Positions 1 to 4,412 of a DNA stretch of 9,821 bases are shown here, piece after piece. The stretch is taken from positions 24,438 to 34,258 of the forward strand of contig MHRQ01000021.1 of NCBI GenBank assembly GCA_001821015.1. Direction: 5' to 3'. The translations under genes and the position numbers were made by a program. The notes below the pieces were generated by a model. It worked only from the letters and a program-made list of their open reading frames with translations. It had not been told where the DNA came from and searched no databases. How positions within the stretch are numbered: the stretch's first letter is position 1; each line of letters starts with the position of its first letter. The stretch comes from Candidatus Taylorbacteria bacterium RIFCSPHIGHO2_02_FULL_46_13 (GTDB lineage Bacteria > Patescibacteriota > Minisyncoccia > Phycocordibacterales > DSPV01).

Positions 1-191
1 CAAAAAGCCGGAGCGAGCGCATGCAAAATATGAACGGGGCGTTTAGCGTGATAAACAAAAAATCAGTCATGGGCAAAAATATTATTGTCCTTGATGATGT
101 CGTCACCACCGGTAGCACTATTGGCGAAATCAAAAAAGTTCTTTTGCAATCCGGCGCCGCTTCGGTGATTGGATTAACTCTTGCGCACTGA
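1..191 (+). CDS. ComF-family phosphoribosyltransferase, C-terminal part (5' truncated by window)
   Basis: Only the last 62 codons are present, read in the frame starting at position 3 and ending in TGA at 189-191. The visible protein carries the PRPP-binding loop of type I phosphoribosyltransferases: a hydrophobic strand, two acidic residues and a Thr/Gly-rich turn (IVLDDVVTTGST, about positions 86-121). It ends in a short strand, GLTLAH, as ComF/ComFC proteins usually do. The preceding residues, SERMQNMNGAFSV, match the 'xxRxxNxxGAF' segment typical of ComF just before the PRPP loop. The N-terminal zinc-finger half lies outside the window. ComF proteins are cytosolic and linked to DNA uptake in competent bacteria, but the exact reaction is not settled. 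A general purine or pyrimidine phosphoribosyltransferase is less likely, because the GAF segment and short C-terminus favour ComF. Confidence 0.85.
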   Translation, partial: KSRSERMQNMNGAFSVINKKSVMGKNIIVLDDVVTTGSTIGEIKKVLLQSGAASVIGLTLAH

Positions 192-202
192 AAAAAGTGC
201 GC
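183..202 (+). terminator. Hairpin at the end of comF, possible weak terminator
   Basis: A perfect 7-bp inverted repeat, GCGCACT (183-189) and AGTGCGC (196-202), flanks a 6-nt A-rich loop and overlaps the comF stop codon. No T-run follows on the plus strand, so it may be an attenuating or RNA-stabilising hairpin rather than a full intrinsic terminator. Confidence 0.35.
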
Positions 203-253
203 GTGATACAAAATTTAATATTTCGTGTAAAATGTGATAGATTTAAAAACTCT

Positions 254-315
254 GGAGACGTGGCTATGAAATATGAACTGCTTCATATTTCATCCGATTC
301 CGCCTTTTTGCGGAA
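254..315 (+). repeat. Partial tRNA 5'-end duplicate followed by two perfect hairpins
   Basis: Positions 254-265 (GGAGACGTGGCT) are identical to the first 12 nt of the tRNA-Ser gene at 385-396. Directly after comes a perfect 12-bp inverted repeat, ATGAAATATGAA (266-277) and TTCATATTTCAT (282-293), with a 4-nt loop. A second perfect 6-bp hairpin follows, TTCCGC (298-303) and GCGGAA (310-315), with loop CTTTTT. The rest of the tRNA is not recognisable here, so this is not a functional tRNA. It may be a remnant of a duplication, or structured leader RNA of the downstream tRNA transcript. Confidence 0.5.
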
Positions 316-346
316 ACAGTCTATACCCCGTTTGGGTTGGCTGTAG
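266..346 (+). CDS. Possible 26-codon small ORF (unrecognised)
   Basis: An ATG at 266 lies 8 nt after GGAG (254-257), a good Shine-Dalgarno spacing, and opens 26 codons (beginning MKYELLHISS) to TAG at 344-346. The coding sequence starts inside the perfect 12-bp hairpin, which could hide or expose the start codon in the mRNA. The apparent ribosome-binding site is also the duplicated tRNA 5' end, so the good spacing may be coincidence. I recognise no family. The peptide has no obvious membrane segment or motif, and the call rests on start-site geometry alone. Confidence 0.15.
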   Translation: MKYELLHISSDSAFLRKQSIPRLGWL

Positions 347-384
347 GGAGCCTGGCGAAGCCGCGTCGACTGATTGACAATGAA

Positions 385-473
385 GGAGACGTGGCTGAGT
401 GGTCGAAAGCGCCTCACTGCTAACGAGGTAAGCCCTTTAAACGGCTTCATGGGTTCGAATCCCATCGTCTCCG
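385..473 (+). tRNA. tRNA-Ser (anticodon GCU)
   Basis: An 89-nt class II tRNA. The acceptor stem GGAGACG (385-391) pairs perfectly with CGTCTCC (466-472), and the discriminator is G473. The D-arm TGGCTGAGTGGTC, the anticodon loop CTGCTAA with GCT, a long variable arm (about 431-447), and the T-arm GGGTTCGAATCCC (451-463) are all present. The long variable arm and GCU anticodon identify a serine tRNA reading AGC/AGU. No CCA is encoded, so it would be added after transcription. The anticodon stem (CCTCA with CGAGG) has an A-C mismatch at the loop-closing pair (31-39). No clear promoter lies immediately upstream. The nearest candidate is a -10-like TAAAAT at 228-233, which would give a long precursor covering the hairpins at 266-315. 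Confidence 0.95.
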
Positions 474-509
474 TATTGACAAATTAGTATCGGCGTGTCC
501 TTGTTGACT

Positions 510-534
510 AAGAAGAAGGGCGACCCGAGTGCCC
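510..534 (-). terminator. Candidate weak terminator of the Fic/TOTE operon
   Basis: On the minus strand, 14 nt after the last stop codon of the operon, GGGC (534-531) and GCCC (521-518) form a 4-bp GC stem, followed by the T-rich tract TTCTTCTT (517-510). The stem is short and the tract is interrupted by C, so termination would be weak. No stronger terminator is seen before the tRNA gene. Confidence 0.3.
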
Positions 535-548
535 TAAACAGAAGCGCA

Positions 549-812
549 CTACTTCGAATTCCAAATTTCTTTCTGGATAAGTACGCTTGGTGAAAGTGTT
601 TCCGCTAATGATAGTTTGTTTCGATATGCCTCCTCTGCAGCAGACTCATCCCTGAACTCTTCACGGTAAAGCTCGCCCGTAGCCACATCAGCCGAAAATG
701 ATTTGCATTGCAAAATTTCCAAGACAAACCAATTCTCACCTCTTGATAGTTGGTACCTGATAAACTCTTGCGCCCTATTTTTACGCGTATCAAAATACCT
801 GAGGAATTCCAT
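549..812 (-). CDS. 87-aa hypothetical protein, third gene of the Fic/primase-helicase operon
   Basis: The ATG (812-810) lies only 2 nt beyond the TAA of the primase-helicase gene, and the stop is TAG at 551-549, so expression probably depends on translational coupling to the upstream gene. The nearest SD-like stretch (GGAAGGA in the end of the upstream gene, about 20 nt away) is too distant to work alone. The protein is highly charged and soluble, with no signal peptide or membrane helix. By eye it has a basic N-terminal helix (FLRYFDTRKNRAQEFIRY), then strand-like FVLEILQCKSF and a helical segment EEAYRNKL. The strand-then-helix pattern loosely recalls small beta-alpha nucleic-acid-binding modules such as WGR, but the W-G-R signature is absent and I do not claim it. 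I do not recognise a family. Its fixed place after a conflict-type helicase suggests a partner, regulator or immunity role, which is inference. Confidence 0.7.
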   Translation of the reverse strand: MEFLRYFDTRKNRAQEFIRYQLSRGENWFVLEILQCKSFSADVATGELYREEFRDESAAEEAYRNKLSLAETLSPSVLIQKEIWNSK

Positions 813-814
813 AG

Positions 815-2950
815 TTATTCTTGTATTTCAAATCCTTCCTTTCGATAGTACGACAATCGTTTCTTCCACATTTTCTCTAGTAACGGTACACGCGGATCTC
901 GGTAATCGAATATAAGTTTTGCTCCACCTTCACGCCTGATTCGCCCCACATACTGTGCAAGTTTTCCATGGAATGAAACGGGAAAAGCTAGAAATAACAC
1001 TTCCAACCCTGCAATATCCACTCCTTCGCCTAGAATTTGCCCGGTGGCGATGAGTATCTGGAAGCGCCCACTTTTTATCTTTTGAAGCGCAAATTGCCGC
1101 GCACGAGAAGATAGATCTCCTGAATACATAACGACTTCAAATTCTTTGCGAAGATATGCTTGCAGCATTTCCACGTGCTCCTTTCTCTCGGTAAGAATGA
1201 GGCATTTCTTCCCGTCGCGTGTTGTAGCCGCTACATCACCTGTAATGAGTGAATTCCTATTCGTGTCATTCGAAATCACTTTAGCGATCAATGGAAAGTG
1301 CCTCAAGGAGTCGCCAAACGGAACCTGTAAGTCCGAAACTATAGATCGCACTCGGTGCTCGGCATGTGGTGCAATAACCGTTGTTTCTGTTTCTCGCACT
1401 TTTTCTGTTTCATGTTTATCAACAGTATGGACAACTGGTCCAATGTAAACGGATATAAGTGTCCCATCGTTATATTTTCTTTCAGGTGTCGCAGTAAGTC
1501 CATACAGATATCTGCAATTAAATTTCGAAAGAACATCACGGAACATGCGCGCGGGTACATGGTGACATTCATCAAGAATGACGGTGCCAAATTTCTCCTC
1601 AAGCCCTTTCCAGTCCTTCATACGACTCAGCGTTTGCACCATAGCAACGGCCACTGGCAGAAGTGCCTGTTTCTTTGTTGATGATATTTGCCCAATCTTG
1701 CGTTTGGGTATACCAAAACTGCTTTCAATTTGATCTCGCCATTGTTCGTAGATCTGTCGCCGATGCGTGAGGATTATTGCCGGCTGTCTTTTTTGTGCAA
1801 TAAGAGCAAGAGCCATAAGTGTCTTTCCCGATGCGGCAGGTGCCACCAGAACACCATTCTCGACATTCGAAAATGCATCCACAGCTCGCTCTTGATAGGA
1901 ACGTAGAGTAATATGCTGAGAAAATTCGATCTGATCGAATTGTGGTCGTTCATCGACAAACCCGCAAGGAATATTTTTCTCTTTCAACCAATCTCTAAGA
2001 TTTTTTTGAAATCCTCGAGGAATATGGAGCGAATCGTCCTCGACAGAAAGTGTTTTTATGTATTTCTGTAGCCCATAGGTGGGTAAACCTGCTCGTTCTT
2101 TTACCAACCGATCAATGTTGAGAATATTGAGATGTTCGCGCACATATGAGATAAGTTGTGGTGGAACTGCGCTTCGATGAATGTCTAGCGTGTTTCGAAG
2201 CGTCAGAACTAACACCCCCTTGTTCTTCTCGGTATTCTTTTTTGTTGAGATGGTCGTTGTTGGAATATTCGAAAACTTTGCAAAAAGCGCATTCAACTCC
2301 ACTGTCGACAGTTTTGTAACTGATGCAAGAAACTCCCACTGATCATCGTAAGCAGTAAAGTCGTTTTCTACATCGACAAATACAGAATTTCCGTCTTTGC
2401 GAGGAATGCCTTGAAGCGGCAGTGCTATCAAATTACCCAGCCCCTTGCCAGATAAAAAATCCTGGCTTGGAAACAAACGATCATAACTTTCGTCTTTGTC
2501 ATATTCATCTATTATTTTCGCTTCGCGCAAAACGGCAAGAAAAATCTTCCTCGCTCGTGCGGCAGAATACGGATCGCTGAAAAAACACCAGGCATGCGCG
2601 CCGTTTCCTGAACGGGAACGTTCAATCGCGAGTGATATGTTATGTCTGGTGCAAATGCCAACGAAGGACTGTACCGCCTTCTGCCACCCATCACTATCAA
2701 AATCCGCAACGACAAAATGACACGTATTATCTTGAAGGAGTGGGTATATGCCGAGTGTGCTCGTGCCTAGGAGATGCTTTTCAATCCAATCAGGCGTCAG
2801 TGGTTGATACGCCTCTTTATGCTCATCCGTGTATACGGGCGCGTATCCTGCAATCGACTTGTCCCATTTCTCCCAACGCCTGGCGAACACTTCTTGTCGT
2901 CCGCGAAATACTTGACTGAATAGCTGGATACGTTGTTCGCGTGTCAACAT
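815..2950 (-). CDS. TOTE-type archaeo-eukaryotic primase / SF2 helicase fusion (711 aa)
   Basis: Residues about 1-225 form an archaeo-eukaryotic primase (AEP) domain of the type annotated in 'TOTE conflict systems'. It shows the metal-binding D83-x-D85 (VADFDSDGW), the SGNGAHAW segment with H119, and YDRLFPSQ around R158. Residues about 230-345 are a linker domain. Residues 349-680 are a DEAD/ResIII-like SF2 helicase: Q353 region, Walker A PAASGKT (371-377), DECHH (460-464), TATP (486-489), motif V IATGQILGEGVD (633-645) and motif VI QYVGRIRR (666-673). The tail FDYRDPRVPLLEKMW is usual for these helicases. The key residues look intact, so an active ATPase and nucleotidyltransferase is likely. 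TOTE proteins are thought to act in conflicts with invading elements; the substrate is unknown. The ATG at 2950 is 6 nt after the fic stop, with a weak SD (TAGGT, 2960-2956). No nuclease domain is visible. Confidence 0.85.
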   Translation of the reverse strand: MLTREQRIQLFSQVFRGRQEVFARRWEKWDKSIAGYAPVYTDEHKEAYQPLTPDWIEKHLLGTSTLGIYPLLQDNTCHFVVADFDSDGWQKAVQSFVGICTRHNISLAIERSRSGNGAHAWCFFSDPYSAARARKIFLAVLREAKIIDEYDKDESYDRLFPSQDFLSGKGLGNLIALPLQGIPRKDGNSVFVDVENDFTAYDDQWEFLASVTKLSTVELNALFAKFSNIPTTTISTKKNTEKNKGVLVLTLRNTLDIHRSAVPPQLISYVREHLNILNIDRLVKERAGLPTYGLQKYIKTLSVEDDSLHIPRGFQKNLRDWLKEKNIPCGFVDERPQFDQIEFSQHITLRSYQERAVDAFSNVENGVLVAPAASGKTLMALALIAQKRQPAIILTHRRQIYEQWRDQIESSFGIPKRKIGQISSTKKQALLPVAVAMVQTLSRMKDWKGLEEKFGTVILDECHHVPARMFRDVLSKFNCRYLYGLTATPERKYNDGTLISVYIGPVVHTVDKHETEKVRETETTVIAPHAEHRVRSIVSDLQVPFGDSLRHFPLIAKVISNDTNRNSLITGDVAATTRDGKKCLILTERKEHVEMLQAYLRKEFEVVMYSGDLSSRARQFALQKIKSGRFQILIATGQILGEGVDIAGLEVLFLAFPVSFHGKLAQYVGRIRREGGAKLIFDYRDPRVPLLEKMWKKRLSYYRKEGFEIQE

Positions 2951-2956
2951 ATGTAC

Positions 2957-4009
2957 CTATAGTTTTGTGTACCGCGTCGCACGACCGAGCCCAACGCGTT
3001 TAATGAGACCAAGCTTTACGAGACGCGTCAGCGTTTGCTTGATGGTAGGAAGAGGAGTCTCTTTAAGCAACGCGGACACCTCTTTCGGGGAAAGGGTTTT
3101 GTCTCCTTCAAAAAGTCGTAAGATTGCAATCTGTCCCTCCGAAAGCAGCTGCTCAGGATCGTCACTTTCAATGAGACTTTGCGCCGCTTCGGCTTGTTTC
3201 AACAACACGTCAAGCAAAAACAGAACCCAGGTCGTTATGTCTTCGTGCCCCGTCTTGTGCCATCGCTGCGCGCCACGAAGCGCAAGATAATATTCGTCTT
3301 TTTGGTTTTCGATTATTTCTTCCAGAGAAACATATGGTATGTACGCGTATCCTGATTGAAGTAATAGCAGGTTCGTGAGGGCGCGAGAAAGTCGACCATT
3401 GCCGTCGTGGAACGGGTGAATCGCTAAAAATTCAAAGATGAAATTAGCCGTTATCAAAAGCGGATGCAGTTCCTTTTTTTGTTGTGCGTTTACCGCCCAC
3501 ACAAGCACGTCGTCCATTTCTTTCTTTACCAGGAATGGAAGTGTTGGCCTGAAAAGCACAATTTCTTCACCTTTGTCTCCTCGTGCGATAACAATATTAT
3601 CCGTTGACTTGTACCTGCCTTTTTCGAGCTTGTCTTTCGTCGAGAAATGAAGGAGAATTTCATGAAATTGTAAAACCTGTCCTTCGGTGAGTTTTAGTGT
3701 TTTATAATTATCGAATATTCGTCCGAGTAAATCAGCACACCCGGCGACTTCTTCTGCATCACGTCCTTTTGGTGCTTTTGTTTTGAGACTACGGAGCAGG
3801 CGTTCAACTTCAGCGTCGCTCATGCGTGACCCTTCGATTCGAGTCGACGCACCGGTTGATGTAATTATCACTGATGCTTTTAGCTGTTTTAGTACGTGAG
3901 GATTCAATTTAGCACTACCACGCCAGAGGCCTTTCAGCTCGTCGATGCGGGCTATTTTGTGGAGCATCGCCTGAGTGACTCGTATTCTTTTATTGAATCG
4001 GGAATTCAT
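2957..4009 (-). CDS. Class II Fic family AMP-transferase with C-terminal winged helix (350 aa)
   Basis: Fic proteins transfer AMP (or other nucleotide parts) from a nucleotide onto target hydroxyls, altering or disabling the target. The full catalytic motif HxFx(D/E)GNGRxxR is present as HPFHDGNGRLSR (198-209), with catalytic H198 and nucleotide-binding R206/R209. The inhibitory motif (S/T)xxxE(G/N) is present as STRIEG (55-60) before the Fic core, which defines class II: E59 would block ATP until inhibition is relieved. Residues about 288-350 (EGQIAILRLF ... IKRVGLGRATRYTKL) form a winged helix with a beta-wing, suggesting DNA binding. The ATG at 4009 is preceded in frame by TGA two codons upstream. 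It is first in an operon with the primase-helicase (6-nt gap). A consensus promoter with an operator-like inverted repeat lies directly upstream, so self-repression is plausible. No separate antitoxin gene is needed for this class. Confidence 0.92.
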   Translation of the reverse strand: MNSRFNKRIRVTQAMLHKIARIDELKGLWRGSAKLNPHVLKQLKASVIITSTGASTRIEGSRMSDAEVERLLRSLKTKAPKGRDAEEVAGCADLLGRIFDNYKTLKLTEGQVLQFHEILLHFSTKDKLEKGRYKSTDNIVIARGDKGEEIVLFRPTLPFLVKKEMDDVLVWAVNAQQKKELHPLLITANFIFEFLAIHPFHDGNGRLSRALTNLLLLQSGYAYIPYVSLEEIIENQKDEYYLALRGAQRWHKTGHEDITTWVLFLLDVLLKQAEAAQSLIESDDPEQLLSEGQIAILRLFEGDKTLSPKEVSALLKETPLPTIKQTLTRLVKLGLIKRVGLGRATRYTKL

Positions 4010-4050
4010 ATATAATCAACACCTGCGATTATATACGATTACATTCGATT
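4009..4050. promoter_or_regulatory. Operator-like repeats over the fic promoter
   Basis: A perfect 9-bp inverted repeat, TATATAATC (4009-4017) and GATTATATA (4027-4035), has a 9-bp spacer, placing the half-site centres 18 bp apart. It covers the -10 box, the start point and the fic start codon. Overlapping it, CGATT recurs at 4026, 4036 and 4046, exactly one per 10 bp (about one helical turn), through the -10 and spacer. Because transcription starts inside the inverted repeat, the repeat cannot fold fully in RNA, which favours a DNA-binding site. The winged helix of Fic is a candidate binder (inference). Confidence 0.5.
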
Positions 4051-4055
4051 GTCAA
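4028..4055 (-). promoter_or_regulatory. Consensus sigma70 promoter of the fic operon
   Basis: On the minus strand a perfect -35 TTGACA (4055-4050) and a perfect -10 TATAAT (4033-4028) are separated by 16 bp. Transcription should begin near 4021, giving a leader of only about 12 nt. The SD-like AGGTG (4024-4020) would sit at the very 5' end of the mRNA or be cut off, so initiation may be close to leaderless. Confidence 0.85.
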
Positions 4056-4072
4056 GTCTAAAAAGGAAAGCT

Positions 4073-4114
4073 ATGACTTTGTTGAGAGCTCTCAACGAGG
4101 ATATTGGGTGTTAA
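4073..4114 (+). CDS. Possible 13-codon leader peptide over a palindrome
   Basis: An ATG at 4073 follows AAAGGAAA (4062-4069) with suitable spacing and encodes MTLLRALNEDIGC, stopping at TAA 4112-4114. The perfect 16-bp palindrome 4081-4096 lies inside it. The ORF overlaps the next tiny ORF by 7 nt in another frame. It is too short to judge by composition, and the only support is the ribosome-binding site. Confidence 0.15.
   Translation: MTLLRALNEDIGC
4081..4096. repeat. Perfect 16-bp palindrome
   Basis: GTTGAGAGCTCTCAAC reads the same on both strands with no loop. It lies 26 bp upstream of the fic -35 box, in the region between the minus-strand operon and the plus-strand small genes. A dimeric DNA-binding protein site fits better than a terminator, since neither strand has a T-run next to it. 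Confidence 0.6.
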
Positions 4115-4209
4115 GCGTACCGTATAATTTGTCGCAAATTCTTTTTTCGTCTGTTGTTTCGGGAACCATTATCGCATTTGCTTTGTCGCCGCAGAAAAAG
4201 AATGGTTAA
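4108..4209 (+). CDS. Possible 33-aa small hydrophobic peptide
   Basis: A GTG at 4108 sits 7 nt after GAGG (4097-4100) and opens 33 codons to TAA at 4207-4209. The middle of the peptide (ILFSSVVSGTIIAFAL) is hydrophobic enough for one short membrane segment, followed by a basic tail, SPQKKNG. Size and layout resemble small membrane peptides, but I recognise no family. It would be followed after 27 nt by the 51-aa membrane protein. Chance cannot be excluded for an ORF this short with a GTG start. Confidence 0.25.
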   Translation: MLSVPYNLSQILFSSVVSGTIIAFALSPQKKNG

Positions 4210-4211
4210 AT
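4183..4211 (+). promoter_or_regulatory. Candidate promoter of the 51-aa membrane protein
   Basis: TTGTCG (4183-4188) and TTAAAT (4206-4211), with a 17-bp spacer, each match the sigma70 consensus at four of six positions, and the start codon follows at 4237. An alternative leaderless arrangement uses TAGACA (4224-4229), 7 nt before the ATG. Neither is strong. Confidence 0.3.
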
Positions 4212-4236
4212 AATTATTATTTTTAGACAAAAAATC

Positions 4237-4392
4237 ATGAAAACCCCACCATTCACAAACATCACCGTATTTATACTCTTTTTTGGAATCGCGCTTATTG
4301 AAGCATTGCAGAAACAAAACTGGCTTGAGGCCGCGCTCTTCCTCGCACTCGGAATTCTCTCGCTCTGGGCTGATTTTAAAAAAACTAGTTAA
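4237..4392 (+). CDS. 51-aa small two-helix membrane protein
   Basis: ATG at 4237 to TAA at 4390-4392. The protein has a short polar N-terminus (MKTPPFTN), a hydrophobic helix at about residues 9-23 (ITVFILFFGIALIEA), a polar turn (LQKQNW) and a second hydrophobic helix at about 29-45 (WLEAALFLALGILSLWA), ending in basic FKKTS. This is a hairpin of two membrane segments with charges placed as in real membrane proteins, so I consider it genuine despite its size. The start has no SD, in line with the leaderless genes downstream. It lies 20 nt before the alpha/beta-hydrolase-like gene and may be co-transcribed. No family or function is recognised. Confidence 0.6.
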   Translation: MKTPPFTNITVFILFFGIALIEALQKQNWLEAALFLALGILSLWADFKKTS

Positions 4393-4394
4393 AA

Positions 4395-4411
4395 AGAGAG
4401 TATAATCAAGG
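4395..4411 (+). promoter_or_regulatory. Leaderless-type -10 promoter element (first copy)
   Basis: AGAGAGTATAATCAAGG ends 1 nt before the ATG at 4413. TATAAT (4401-4406) stands exactly 6 nt before the start codon, so transcription would start at the A of ATG. The AAGG next to the start is too close to act as an SD. No good -35 is visible. A 16/17 identical copy precedes the M23 gene (5711-5727). Confidence 0.65.
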
Positions 4412-4412
4412 T

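Noticed and set aside
254..346. A second, degenerate tRNA gene
   Set aside because: Only the first 12 nt match. There is no anticodon arm, T-arm or 3' acceptor strand in register.
283..465. 60-codon minus-strand ORF across the tRNA gene
   Set aside because: It runs antisense through tRNA-Ser, which fully explains the sequence.
385..473. Integration site with a duplicated tRNA 3' end flanking the Fic/TOTE operon
   Set aside because: No second copy of the T-arm/acceptor segment was found in the window; the TTCGAATTCC at 553-562 is too short a match.
1146..1681. Overlapping plus-strand ORFs of about 100 codons inside the primase-helicase gene
   Set aside because: They are antisense to a long ORF with a full set of helicase motifs and show no domain of their own.
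815..2950. Plain type I/III restriction helicase subunit
   Set aside because: The N-terminal AEP-type domain (DxD, SGNGAHAW) and the IATGQILGEGVD / QYVGR motifs fit the TOTE primase-helicase family, and no methylase or specificity gene is nearby.
4026..4050. CRISPR-like array from the CGATT repeats
   Set aside because: The repeat unit is 5 nt with 10-bp period and only three copies, and there are no cas genes; an operator fits better.
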